Shown in pieces: positions 12,846 to 25,100 of a stretch of 64,000 nucleotides of DNA. Below the pieces are notes generated by a model. That model saw only the letters and a program-made list of their open reading frames with translations, had not been told where the DNA came from and did not search any database. This DNA comes from Decorospora gaudefroyi (Eukaryota; Ascomycota; Dothideomycetes; Pleosporales; Pleosporaceae). A program made the translations under genes and the position numbers. The stretch is taken from the NCBI GenBank assembly GCA_010015605.1, contig ML975259.1, positions 124,001 through 188,000 of the forward strand. Direction: 5' to 3'. Position 1 is the stretch's first letter, and every line of letters begins with the position of its first letter.

Positions 12846-13613
12846 ACCAGTGTCGCGTGAACGCGTTTAGGGCAAGGCGTTTTTGCTTGTTCGTTTGTTT
12901 GGGAATTCCAGATCCAGCGCGCTGGACTGGCAAGATATCTAGCCACCGCGGCAATACCTTTTCCTTGAATTCACTTCGAGAACAATATGGTCCGTCACCA
13001 CCGGGTGCCACTGGGTCGGTCTCAGGCACTACGTTGGGCCATGGTTATTGATATCCCACAGGATCTGGTATGATCTCTTATTTGTTACGTGTGCGATGAA
13101 CAGCACGGTTTACTTCCTCTGTATGTATGTATCTTGAGCGGTATGGATTGGATTGGGATGATTTTTGGTGAATACCATTCGTGTTTTTACTCTACATAAT
13201 TTTACATTGTCGTGATTTTTGCCATTGGGTGAAGGCGTGAATAGGAACTAGGTCTTTCCTTGCGGATTGGCATTAGTGCACTTCCTGCTTTACCATGATC
13301 ATATCAATAATGTTGAGACAGGAAGTTCAAGTTAGCGGATGTACATGTACGAAGTATTCAGGTACGCAACGCGGGGCGGCGATCGGCGCGTGGGAGGTGA
13401 GCTTCGGAGCTCTCCGAAAGGTGGGCTGGAGGGGTAGGTAGGTACAAACAACTGCACGAAGCAACATCCATTACTGCTTCTTTCCCACCAAACGCCCACA
13501 ACACAATAACCTTCTACCACCAAAACGTAAATAAAAACGCTCAACTGCCACCCCATCGCCCGCCCGCGAACCTCGAACCTCCACCATCCTACTCTCTCTC
13601 CCCTCTCTTTCGA
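12846..13613. other. Intergenic region
   Basis: Contains the OPY2 3' region and the promoter and leader of the hydroxyisourate hydrolase gene. C-rich/CT-rich sequence from about 13500 to 13610 immediately precedes the ATG. No separate gene seen. Confidence 0.6.
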
Positions 13614-14087
13614 ATGCCCACCACGCGCGCAAGCCCACGCCTCACAGCCCTCACCCAACACCTCCCCCCCAAAATGACCCCCCCAACCTCCCTAAAACCC
13701 CCAATAACATGCCACGTCCTCGACACGACCCTCGGCCGCCCGGGCGCCAACATCCCCGTCACACTAACCTACCACGGCACCACCACCTCTCCCTCCAGCA
13801 CCTCCCCACCCCCGACCTTCACCGCAACCACCAACGCCGACGGACGCATAACGTCCTGGACGCCCCAGTCCACCACGTTACGCGAGATCTTCGATGCTGA
13901 TGCCGGGACTCAAAAGTTTAGTTTGAGGTTTGATACGGCGGCGTATTGGGAGGGGAGGGGGGTTGAGGATTTTTTCTTTGGGGAGGTGGAGGTTAGGTTT
14001 TTGGTTAGGGAGGGGGCGAGGGGCGAGCATTTTCATGTGCCGGTTTTGTTGGGGCCGTTTTCTTATTGTACTTATCGGGGGTCTTGA
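13614..14087 (+). CDS. 5-hydroxyisourate hydrolase (transthyretin-like) with PTS2-like N-terminus
   Basis: Single exon, 157 aa. The domain starts at about residue 30 with ITCHVLDTTLGRPG and ends with the family hallmark YRGS at the very C-terminus. HFHVPVLLGP (about residues 137-146) supplies the other conserved histidine. The enzyme hydrolyses 5-hydroxyisourate, the product of urate oxidase, in the route to allantoin. I chose the ATG at 13614 over the in-frame ATG at 13674 because the extra 20 residues contain RLTALTQHL (residues 9-17), an exact match to the peroxisomal PTS2 pattern (R/K)(L/V/I)x5(H/Q)(L/A). Peroxisomal location fits urate oxidase, which is also peroxisomal. Translation from 13674 could give a second, cytosolic form. 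Codon composition shifts from very C-rich at the 5' half to G/T-rich at the 3' half, which is odd but does not break the frame. Confidence 0.9.
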   Translation: MPTTRASPRLTALTQHLPPKMTPPTSLKPPITCHVLDTTLGRPGANIPVTLTYHGTTTSPSSTSPPPTFTATTNADGRITSWTPQSTTLREIFDADAGTQKFSLRFDTAAYWEGRGVEDFFFGEVEVRFLVREGARGEHFHVPVLLGPFSYCTYRGS

Positions 14088-15764
14088 GGTGGGTATGGGA
14101 TGGGGATAGAGAGATATCGACGTGTTAGGGAAGCAAGCGTGAGGGGAACGACTCGCTTCATGAGAGTTAGGCTGGCTGGCTGGATGAGGAGGATGGGTTG
14201 GCATATTTTTTTTATTGAGGATATGTACTTCGACGGGGGCTTAGGTACAGGTTACATGCGTGTGGCGTGTGGGATTAGACAATTGTTATATAGAAAGGCT
14301 TATATAGGATATAAAGGCTACACAGCTTCTTGAGTTCGTCTTTGGTTCTATCGTGTTTTCTTGGGCTCCTTTATCTAATCATACCATCTGTGCGTTCCGC
14401 ATTGGGAGGACTGTGAGGCTAATTCCAGCCACACTACGCTATTGGTCTGATTCGCTCGTGGCTTGGGTTCGGTCATGTGTCGAGGACGTTCACACACCTA
14501 CTCCCACAACACTCCTAAAATTCACAGTCGACCTAACGTTACCAAGTCTGCTACGTTCAACGCCAGACACCCTGCACTCCACACTGCCGGAAGTTAGCAT
14601 TCCGGGCAGTCTGAGTCCGCGGAATGGTGATACGTCGAGCCGATGCAAGGGGAGAATGCGCGGATCGCCGAAACGGGTGTGAATCGGAGTCTGGAACGGG
14701 ACCGGCACCTGGCAGAAACGGAGCCGTTGGCGGTCGGCGGTGACGTCTTCGCTGGGCAAGCAACGCTCCGTGATGCTAGATTTTTGTCTGTATCTCTCTA
14801 CTCTGAATGGAAAGATGTGTCCGCGCAGTGTTCTGTCGCCATGGTGGATTGCGGTGTGGGATGGGGCATGAGGATGCACTCCTTCTGCTTCCTCCCGGGT
14901 CTGGGGTGTCCAGCAGCTCTCGTGGCAAGCGAGCCAAAAGGGGCTGCGATCAGCGCAAAGAGGAAGGCGGTGGAGAGTCGGGCGTGGTGATTGGTCGGAC
15001 GCGGCTGGGGGTTCCGCGCTTTGATTACGAACCAAGAAATCACGTTATTCCTCTTGGCACCGGCTGCGTCACTCCCAGAAATTGCTCGCTCGTCCTGTCC
15101 TCTGACCTCATCGCTAACGCCTCACTGTCATCGTCACCACGAGCACGATCCCCGTCATCGCCGGTTTTGAGCCTCATTGTTGCGAACCAGGAACGTCGCC
15201 CGCACGCGCAACCGCAGTATCGGATTCCTCTGCGTCGTGCAAAGCAGCGCGACTGTGTCAGAGCGGACTGCGACGGCTGCGAGCGTCGCTCCAGGGGCTT
15301 GACGTCACTATTGAAATTCGTCAATCGACAACACCGCTGCGACCAGCTCGGCGGCCGTAGACAATATCGACAATTCGGATTGAGACGGCACCAGCACTAC
15401 CCCGCTTCTGGCGCCCTCGATCCTTTGCCTGAGGTACGTAGTAGACACTCGTCGCCGCCCTCGCTGCTCGTTATCGCTGCCGGCTTTGCCACGTTCGCCT
15501 CTGCGCCTGCGACTGCCACTTGCGCCGCGACGCTGCCTGCACCCAGCCCGTCGCATCTCGCATCCAAATTGCATCAATTCGCGCGTGCGCTGACATATCC
15601 CCGTCCCAAACAGCCAGTCCTGCGATTGAGCCGAAAGCGTGCGCGCTCGATTGAGCAGAGAGAAAATCGCGTGTGCAAGGTGAAGAGAGCGCAAGGTCTA
15701 CCCGAGTACCACAAGCGATCGCCCAGGGCCCCAGGACACCACCGCTACGTCACCACACCCAACT
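14088..15764. other. Intergenic region with promoter and long 5' leader of atf1
   Basis: No supported gene. The open frame 14807-15841 (+) is long but runs through the atf1 leader into its first exon in another frame and shows no domain. A perfect CRE palindrome at 15300 is listed separately; a partial match (TGACGTCT) lies at 14741. Confidence 0.6.
15300..15307. promoter_or_regulatory. Perfect CRE palindrome TGACGTCA upstream of atf1
   Basis: The 8-bp palindrome TGACGTCA is the consensus site for ATF/CREB-type bZIP factors. It lies 458 bp upstream of the atf1 start codon, so the factor may regulate its own gene. The sequence match is exact; function is inferred. Confidence 0.5.
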
Positions 15765-17772
15765 ATGGCAGCCGCAACTCAAACAGCCCGAACCTCCCCC
15801 CAGACCTCCAAGATGTCCTCTCCCAAGGACAGCAAATCTAGTCTTCCCACCGTGACCACGACTGAAGGTGTGTATGCCCACCCCCCTCTGCCCCCTTGCT
15901 TCTGCCCTCTTGCGTCGCGTCGCTGCGGCCCCATGCCGCTGCTTCATCCCTCTGCATTGTCTGCATTGCGCGCGCGTGCATCATCGTCGTCTCCATCTAC
16001 ATCACCCTGTCGCAATGCGCAAGTATGACTAACCACCACCTTGTAGCTGAACCCGCAAAGGCCGAGACTTCCCCCAAGGCACAGCGTAAGTAGGCCCTGC
16101 GATCGACAGTCCACTGTCGCGCACCCCAAGCACCTTCGCCTTCGTACCTGATGTTGACCACCGCGCAGCTGCTACCACGGAAGCGGTCAGCAACCCAGAC
16201 CCAAAGCCCGCGACGACCAATGCCCAGCCGTTGGCGCCTCCACCAAAGCCCGCGCCTTCGACGACTGGCGATACACCCGACTATTTCAACACCGTCCACA
16301 ATCCCTTCTCGCTCGAGCCCAACGTCTTCGAGCAGTCGTTCGGCGGTGACTCTGGCCCACTACAGACCCCCGGCGGCCGTCCCATCCTCCCGCCCGTCGC
16401 GAACATCACCTCACCGTCGCCGCTTCCGGGCATCACACCTGGTTGGCAGGGCTTGCGCGCAGGACCTCTGAGCCCTGCTATGCTGAGCGGGCCTACTGGA
16501 CAGACCGACTATTTCAGCGAATCGTTTCGAGGCTTCCCCACCCCCAACGAGTCTTCGCTCCGCACTGGCCTTACCCCCGGCGGCGGTGGTTCCATGTTCC
16601 CAGCCCCCAGCCCCAATACACAGGCCATCTTCAACCTCCAGAGCGCTGGCGTGACACCCGGCACCGCCGACTTCCAGCAGTCCGCTCTGCGCGCAGCTGC
16701 CCAGCACCAGGCTAACCACAACAAGCCCACGTCCAACGCACCGACCTCCCAGCCAGAAGCAGTTACTGCAGGAATGGACCGCCAAAACAACAACTATCAA
16801 CAGGCCCAACAGCCGCAGCAGCGCGCCCAGAACGACCCATATCCTAACCATGACGTCAGCAGCGCGGCTAACGATCTATTATCTTTCGCCAGCCAAAACG
16901 GTGCCGCACGCAACAACCAGCCACCCTATTCCATGGCCCCGCAACAGCAATCCATGAACGCCGGCCACATGCCTGTCCAGCCTATCAACTCCAACCACGG
17001 CCGCCGTGATACCAAAGGCTCAATCAACAGCATGCAGTCTGCTGAGACCGGTGACTTCTCCGAAAGCGGCCAGAGTGAGCAAGCCAAGACTGGTACACGG
17101 TCACGTGCGAAGAAGGGTGCCGCTAATGGCAAACAAGCTGCGGGTAACAAGCGAAAGGCTGACGATGGTCCCAAGAACTCAAGAAAGAAGAGCAACGCCA
17201 ATCAATCCATGGGCGACGAGATGGACGAGGGTGATTCTGATGATGACAACAACATCAAAGAAGAAGAATACGATAGCAAGGGCCGCAAGATGACCGACGA
17301 GGAGAAGCGCAAGAACTTCCTCGAGCGCAATAGGTATGTACTTCATTTCGCACGCACACTATGTCGGCTAACATATCCAAGGGTCGCCGCTCTCAAGTGT
17401 CGGCAGCGCAAGAAGCAGTGGTTGGCAAATCTCCAGGCCAAGGTCGAGCTCTACAGCACAGAGAACGACGCGCTATCAGCTACTGTCACGCAACTCCGTG
17501 AAGAGATTGTCAACCTCAAGACACTTCTCCTCGCTCATAAGGATTGCCCAGTATCCCAAGCCCAAGGCCTACATGGGGCTGCTATGAACAACTTCCTCGG
17601 AAGTGACATTAGCCACCAGAACCCGTACGGCATTGCTCAATTACAACCGAATGGCGTGCATATGATGCCAATGCAGCAGGGCCAAATGATGAATCGGTTC
17701 GTATACCCACCACCCCCACGGAATACCTCTCCCAGTGACCAAGAGAGCGCCCGCTATCCTTCGAAGTTCTGA
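15765..17772 (+). CDS. atf1: bZIP transcription factor ATF1/AtfA (ATF/CREB family)
   Basis: Four exons, 15765-15867, 16047-16085, 16169-17333 and 17382-17772; the product is 565 aa. The N-terminal part has the conserved block found in fungal Atf1 proteins around NPFSLEPNVFEQSF (stress-activation OSA region), followed by a long Pro/Gln/Asn-rich segment. The basic region ERNRVAALKCRQRKK (residues about 431-447) is split by the last 48-nt intron, which falls at a conserved position in such genes; a leucine zipper follows (about 450-485). Atf1 acts in the nucleus downstream of the Hog1/Sty1/SakA MAP kinase in osmotic, oxidative and light stress and in conidial maturation. The small 39-nt second exon is supported by phase continuity and by donor and acceptor matches on both sides. 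A GMC oxidoreductase gene lies downstream but is not evidently linked. Confidence in identity is high; the first two introns are less certain than the last. Confidence 0.92.
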
Positions 17773-20050
17773 GACAGTCGCTCACTCGCTCCCAGGTAAG
17801 CATGCTGGGAGCAGATTTGCTGTCCGCGCACGTTGCTCGTCCCAGACCGCCCTTGTCATGACTCGTCCTGCACGTATGACGTACACGTGGCACCAGCGGC
17901 TTCGACGATCACGATCCCGCACCCCTACGACCTTGTAATCTACTGCAACTTGCCATCCATTTTCTCTCCTTCACCTTCCCCATCGACGCATCGTCGTCAC
18001 TCAAAGCATGCATGGAGTGGCGCTTGGTGTGACGTCATTGTTGCATCCCTCTCACATCAGGGAAAGCAACACCATTCTCTCGGATACCAAAATACACCTA
18101 GCCTTTCCTTTTCGGGCCGGACGGCTGGAACGGCAGCGGACACGCGAACACGAACCTTTTCGTCGACGATTCCGACGATCTTCCCTTATCTCATTCCGTA
18201 ACCTGTCATGGCGTGGTCGTGTATATATGGATCGTCGGAACACATTTCAATGGCGTTCATGGCGATTATATACTGTCTTCTCTTCTCTTCGGCTTTTCTC
18301 TTTTCTCTTTGGACAGATATAAGAAGCGCGCCAGTCTAGAGCTGCGCTCGGCGTTTTTGTGAGCTTGTTTTTAATCTTCGCTTTTGTCTCGTCTTGGCTT
18401 CGAGCCTTCCTTTCTTTTTCCGGCGGTGTATTCTGATCCATACATGAACTTTGGTTTTGTTTCTCGAGTCTACGGGCCACAAATAGGGTTTCAAAGTGGC
18501 GTAGTCTAAAATGGGACTTTTCACATGTTTGCCCATGGAATAGATATCTTAGTATCTATGTGTGCGTGTGCAAAAAGTAGATGGGTCATGTGGTCTAGGG
18601 AAGGGAAGGGAACGGGAGAAGGGGAAATGTGTACGTATACGTGGGACTCAATGAAAGCCGTTTTTAATTCAGATGGGTTTTGTGTGGGCGCGTGTGATGG
18701 TTGATGGTATTGTGGTGTTATGGATTTGCGGGTTGCGGGTTGCTAATGTATATGTGTTGGCATTCTTTCCCTTTCCTTGTCGTTGTGAATAATAGCCCCA
18801 GGATGGTAAGAAGAGTTTGGGGATGAGGAGCATGAGAAGGGCCTGGAGGGGATGAGACGAGCTTGGATGATAAATGTTTCGATACGCGATGAGGAAGACA
18901 TCGCAACTGGGAGAACAGTGAACTTCCAAGGCCGCCGAGACAGTGCTAGGTAAGACCACTCACTCTACTTACCTTGACAGCTACCGCGACCGCGACAACT
19001 TTACTGGTACGGATAGGTCGCGCGGTGGTCACGTAGGTCTCCCAGCGCCCAGCGGACTGAGGACTGCTGGGAGATTGCTGCGATCACACCACGAACTGCA
19101 CCAGTACGATAACCCCTTGAAAGTTGGAGTCGCGCTCTATAGCCTATCGAACTTTCTCAATCCCAAGCCTTTTAGCCATTTACTCCGAGCATCGCAGTCC
19201 CAGCTGATACCAGTGTGCTTACCGTATACAGGCTAGGATATCGTACCATGAGATCTAGACTGCTCGTTTTAGACTTTTTACTAAGGTATCACAACTTCAA
19301 CTAGGATGCAGGTAATCAAACTTACCAAGATACGCTCTCCGAATTGTTGGTTTCTCTCCGAAATGTTATGTATGGTTGAGACCCGACCGCCGGGTCTTAG
19401 TACACAGTTGTTGTGCTTGCATCGTTATTATCTATCATGACCTGAACACTCGTAGCTGCGAGCGCGAGAGCTGGAGAAGAACAGGGGTAAAAAGGGAAAA
19501 GTTGGCAATACCCGTAGGCCACATGCTTGAATGATTGTAGAATACGGTATGATGGCATTTCGAAATTCCGATTGTGATGGGAAAGTCCAGAATGGGCAGG
19601 TGGGGTGGTGGTTACTACCCGGTAACCGCGGCCCATAAAGTTTACACTAGACAAGGTCGTGGCTTAGTTCAAGTTCCTCAGTGCTTTTTCTGGGGGATGG
19701 GGACACTTTCTTGGGGGACTTTCTGGGGTGTTTTCTTGGTTTAAACAAAACCCGGACCATTCTACTGGCCATTCGAGCGATCTGGAGTCCTCCCGTCTGC
19801 AGAATCATGTAATAGGGGCCCTAAATAGACTCTAGCGCGAGATACTCCTGTACGCCATGCAGCCACATCTCGTGGGACCGAAACTCTACACTTTAAAATT
19901 CCGCCCAAAAGAATTGCCAAGCGAACCCATATCTTGGGGACGACGAGAAAGAATATATCTTGACCATTATGGAAGACCACGGTGGTGAGTGTTACGGAGA
20001 ACTCGACTTCCTTCGTCCTCTCCCCCTCCAATCACACTCGTTAGCCCACC
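17773..20050. other. Intergenic region
   Basis: About 2.3 kb with no supported gene. Contains the atf1 3' region, a T/C-rich stretch around 18270-18430, a perfect CRE at 18030 (listed separately) and the promoter of the GMC oxidoreductase gene. Confidence 0.6.
18030..18037. promoter_or_regulatory. Perfect CRE palindrome TGACGTCA downstream of atf1
   Basis: Exact 8-bp ATF/CREB consensus about 260 bp past the atf1 stop codon. It may be a 3' regulatory site, a distal element of the gene at 20051, or chance. The nearest comparable site is at 15300. Confidence 0.3.
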
Positions 20051-22142
20051 ATGCGTACTTCACTTTTTTCCATCGCTTTGGTAGTCTCTCTTGTCTCTGC
20101 TGTACCGGTTGCGGAGAATGAAAAGCGGCAGAGCGCAGAGTTCGACTACGTCATCGTTGGTGTATGTCATCCCTGCCATGCATCGCTGCAACCTCGCAAA
20201 TGTCTAGTCATGCTAAAATCTGAGAAAAGGGCGGTACTGCGGGTCTAACTCTTGCGAACCGGCTGTCTGAAGACAGCAACATACAGGTTGCTGTAGTCGA
20301 GGCAGGTACTTTCTATCAGGTTGCGAACCCGGCCTTGTCGTCGACCCCGGGAGGCGACGTGATATGGGCAGGCTCTAGTCCAACGGACCAGAATCTCCTC
20401 GTGGATTGGAACTTCATCACAACCCCTCAAGCGGGTGCCAACAACAGACGAATAAAGTATGCGCGTGGGAAATGCTTGGGTGGAAGGTACGCTGCTTGAC
20501 TCAGGTTTGTCCAGGACATTACTGACTGATTAAGCTCTGCACGAAACTTCATGATCTACCAGCGCGGTGATCGTGGCTCGTATCAGCGCTGGGCGGAACA
20601 GGTCGGCGATGACTCGTACACCTTCGACAACCTGATGCCGTATTTCAAGAAGTCGGTCAAGTTTACACCTCCCAATGATCAGAAGCGTGCTGCCAACGGC
20701 TCCGCCGAGTTTGTCGCGGATGCCTTCTCGCCCAGCGGTGGACCTCTCGATGTGTCGTATGCGAACTATGCCGGTCCGTTTTCGAGCTACATGGAGGGTG
20801 GCATGAACGGCATTGGTATTCCAACGAGGCCAGATTTCAACTCAGGAGAACTCCTGGGGGCCCAGTATTGTAGTTCTACCATCACCCCTAGCAACCAGAA
20901 GCGCGCCTCGAGCCAGACGACATTTCTTAAGAGTGCGCAATGGCGTAGCAACCTCAAGGTATATTCTCTAACCCAAGCGAAGAAAATCGTCTTCAACAGC
21001 GAGAAACGTGCGACAGGCGTCGAGATTCCTGGTCTCTTTGGCAGGACCTCGACTCTCACGGCAAGGCGAGAGGTCATCCTTTCCGCTGGCGCTTTCCAAT
21101 CCCCCCAGCTTCTCATGGTCTCTGGCGTTGGTCCCGCCGCCCAGCTCGCAAAGTTCAACATCCCCGTCATCGCCGACCGCCGTGGAGTCGGCCAAAACAT
21201 GCAAGACCACATCTTTTTCGGCCCCACCTACCGCTACAAAGTCGAGACCTTTACCAGACTCGCAAACGACCCTCTTTACGTAGCTAAGGAATTCGCATTC
21301 GACTACAGCATCTTCAAACGCGGACCCCTCACCAACCCCGTCTGTGACTATCTCGGCTGGGAAAAAGCACCTCGCAACCTCATCTCCCCCTCCGCCGCCG
21401 CCGCCCTCGACCAATTCCCCCCCTCCTGGCCCGAAATCGAGTACCTCTCCGCCCCCGGCTACATTGGCGATTTCTCCAACCTGCTCACCACACAGCCAAA
21501 GGACGGCTTCCAATACGCGTCGATCCTCGGCGCCATCGTTGCTCCCCTCTCCCGCGGCTCCGTCACCCTCACCAGCGCTTCCACCAGCCAGTTGCCTTCC
21601 ATCGACCCCGGTTGGCTGACAGACCCGACGGACCAGTCCGTCGCGATTGCCATCTACAAGCGTGTGCGTCAGGCTTTTGCTACCGATGCTATGAGGCGTG
21701 GACTCGCGGATACGAGGGAGTACTTTCCCGGCCCGGAGGTGCAGACTGATGCACAGATTTTGGACACGATTCGTGATACGGTATGTTGCCTTCTCGGTAG
21801 CCCCCCAATGGTGTGTATAATTGTGTTGCTGACTTGGTGTGCACAAGCTTATGACGGTGTGGCATGCGAGTTGTACGTGCAAGATGGGGAAGCGGGATGA
21901 TCCTGATGCGGTGGTTGATAGTAAGGCGAGGGTGATTGGGGTTTCTGGGCTGAGGGTTGTGGATGCTAGTTCTTTTGCGTTACTTCCTCCTGGACATCCG
22001 CAGGTTCGTCAACTTTTTTTCTTTTATGTTCCTTGCGCTTGTTTTAGTCTTTTTTTTTGTTGTCTGGGCTAATCAGTGGATACAGAGCACGGTTTACGCA
22101 CTCGCGGAGAAAATCGCGGATGAGATTAAATCTAGTCGTTAA
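20051..22142 (+). CDS. Secreted GMC-family FAD oxidoreductase
   Basis: Five exons, 20051-20161, 20230-20486, 20535-21780, 21848-22003 and 22086-22142; 608 aa, the usual length for the family. A signal peptide (residues 1-17) is followed by a Lys-Arg site at 25-26. The FAD-binding motif VIVGGGTAGL sits at about 34-43, GMC signature 1 (GKCLGGSSARNF) at about 117, and signature 2 (GAFQSPQLLMVSGVGP) at 308. The C-terminal pair expected at the active site is present: His544 in VWHASCTCKMG and His588 in GHPQ. These enzymes oxidise alcohols, sugars or aryl alcohols, passing electrons to oxygen or quinones; the substrate cannot be told from the sequence. All introns fall in coding motifs and restore them, which strongly supports the model. 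The last intron's acceptor at 22085 was preferred over 22076 because it restores the conserved HPQ-STVYALAE. Confidence 0.92.
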
Positions 22143-25100
22143 GGGTTTGACAACTGGATTTATAACAATCTTTTCTTTTTTCTTCTTTCTTTTTATAGGG
22201 CTTTTTCGGTCCCTACGATGAGTCCTTCTCTCTTCTACCACAGTTCTACATTTATCTACGGCAATTCTGTGTACACTATACAAGTCCCATAATCATCTTC
22301 TATTCATACTTCATATCCCATCGATGTTACCAAAATTCCTTCTTGTTAATCCATCCATCGCCCACCAAACAGCACGATCGCCGAAACCCAAAACTCCAAC
22401 CACCTAATATTCCCCAGTCCCCGCATCTAGACCATCCTGCATCGCTTCCCTAAAATCAATCTGAGCCCTTAGTAAAACTACCTACACCCCCAATTCAGGA
22501 TTCCAACATAAACAATAAACCTATCGCGCTTTAGGCCATAACACTGTCGTACGCACGGTCGTCGTGCTTTTAGTACCTACTACCTACTATACTAGTAACA
22601 CCCAGTCGTGTTGCGAGACGCAAAACTATGCGGCACGGTTGGTATTAATATAGTATGTAGCTTGGATTGGTAGTTAGGTTATAGGCTCTGTAGGTTAGGT
22701 GTGGGGGGTTTGGATGGGTGAGACGACTAAGATATGCTTGTTTGTGTTGGGATGGGCTTGTGGTTGTAGATAGCGAGCGAATGTTGTTGTTCTGGTGTTC
22801 AAGTAGCATGCACGCACGTATGCTTCTACACTTAAGAATCAGAATATTATGGATTTGCGCCTGTGTTCGTATAGGGTACTTCGAGCCGTGTGTGCGTGTG
22901 TGTGCGTAAGGGCACTCAGCAGCGCTAAAGATACGTGAATCCTACCTCTAACAAGCAGTTGCGGAAAAGAAAAAAGAAGTAGGTTACCATGTTTCGTTGT
23001 CTCGTTGTCCCGTAGTGTCCATGTTAGTTATGACCACAGCGAAAACAACATGTCGCTCCCGCTCTACCCAACTTGCCAAAACTCTAGCCTCCACACCTTT
23101 GCTTAGATGCCCTCCGTACCATACCGTGCTACCTAGCATCCCCCTTCAAGCCAGATTCAAGATGTTTAAAATATCGCATCCTAAATCTGATTGCTAACTA
23201 CCTACACGATTGGCCGCCCTAAACTCACTCACCGAGCCGACTCCATCCTTACGAAATATACTTTATATAGTCCGGCTCAGACAACAATATGCGATAACAA
23301 GGTCGTTGCACTTATCCAATGCGAACGAGGGCAGGAGACAAGACAACAATCGGACCTTTTTCCCCAGCCTCACTTTTTTAGGGGTCCTATTCGTTGAACT
23401 CCCTTGTATCCACCCGCAAGTTCGCTGATGATCCTGGCACTTTTTTAGATTCCCTAAACTAGAAGTCGAGTCTAAACTCTTCACCCGGACCTGGTGGAAG
23501 TTTTTTTTTTCTTCCTTGATTGTATTGTAGCTCGTTTTGTGTATACGCGCGGCCTGCGGAAATTGGATTGAATAAGGTACATACTAGCACTACTTGTGCG
23601 CGCCGCATTACTAGGGATTTGGCCTAGTATCTTAGTGTAGCAATTGCACAAATGAGGAAGGAAGGAGGGGAGGGCGAAAGACATCTGTTTTCGTGCGCGG
23701 CGCATGGAGCGGTTCCTGAGTGACCTTGGAGGCGTTTATATCGCACTGCCATCTCACTGGTCGCCTTGTGAATGTCGTTGTCGTGCATTGACCCTTCTTC
23801 CGCCCTGTGTAGTCGGTTCTGCTGCTATTGGGAAGAAGGCTTGTGGGTGTGTGATGCGTGTTGGTGGGATGCTGTCCCCCCTGGTTCACGGTCTTTGAGT
23901 AGGCGGTGAGGATCGTGGTGAGGCTGACGTATGGGTGAGCGTGGTGGGATAGGGCAACTCTTCGTCTCCTGGAGCTGGTGACCCTGTAGCATATAATGGT
24001 ATTGGCTGGCCTCTAGTCGCCGTTCAAGTCTGGATGCTATACTGGGAGTGGGGTTAGGTTTAAGCTTGGATCAAGCGTTGCGTTAACGCACCGTCTTTCC
24101 TGGTTGTATGCGCGAGACCTCGTCTTTGGTAGGATCTTGACACGGAGCTCACCGAAGTTTCAAGCGATACTAGATTGGTGTACCGCGGAGTCTGTTTGGC
24201 TGGAAGGTAGCCTGAATTCGATATTGTATGTGTCTCCATCTCCGGCGAGGCGAAGAGACGGGTCGTGACGAAGATTGGAGGACCACCGCTCGACTCTGAT
24301 GTAAACTAGAGCCTCGCCCCCGTGAAACAAAAGAGCTTTATTGATGCTTTAGCCCGTCGCGATGTGGCCAAAGGCGAAAAGATGAGTCCTCCACGGGGGT
24401 GTGAAAGGAGCACACGGGGCTGAGTCTTGCAAGGCACCCGGTGAGCACGCAGTCTTACCTATAAGGCCCAATGAGGAAGGCGCGGTACGCAGAGTTTTGG
24501 GATACGACATTTTGTGTGGATTGCGTCGCGGTGAAAACGCCGCCAGGTGATGCTGCTTACTCTCTCCATGTTGCATCGTGGCGACAGAGACATTGGCCGT
24601 TGGGCCGACATACAGTGGTCGGCCGAGACTCCGTAATCATGCTCCATCAGGCTTCACGGTTCCGTTGGCCTTGACAGCGCTTCATGCAAGGAGAGACTGG
24701 GTAACTACAAGCACTTTCAAAGTGCTTGAGGACGTTTATGTTTTCCTTGCGTAGTCATTAACTTATCCACAGTCCTTGACCCGGAGATCATGGCTAGTTA
24801 CCACGGACTGCATCCCCGGTTACCAAGGGGAGTGGACGTGTTCGTGCCCTTCTGGCGTGATGTTGAATTCGGTTGCCAAGGGTGCCCCTGTTTCTATATA
24901 TTTGGGGGGAAAAGGGAGATACCGAATCCTCTCCCTACTATGTCCAAGATCCGTTATACCGAGCAGTACCGTAGCAAGCACGCTCCTCCGCATTAGCAAG
25001 ATGACGTCGGGTTGCGATAACCTGACTGTATCCGTACGGAGTTGGCGGAACATGCGAGATGAGTTGGCGGAGGGAATCAGGAATTGCATCGCGAACCTGC

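Noticed and set aside
14807..15841. 344-codon open frame on the + strand
   Set aside because: It covers the atf1 leader and runs into atf1 exon 1 in another frame; composition is Arg/Ser-rich without any domain, as expected for GC-rich leader sequence.
20968..21882. 304-codon open frame on the minus strand
   Set aside because: Exactly antisense to the well-supported GMC oxidoreductase exon 3; a shadow of biased codon use.
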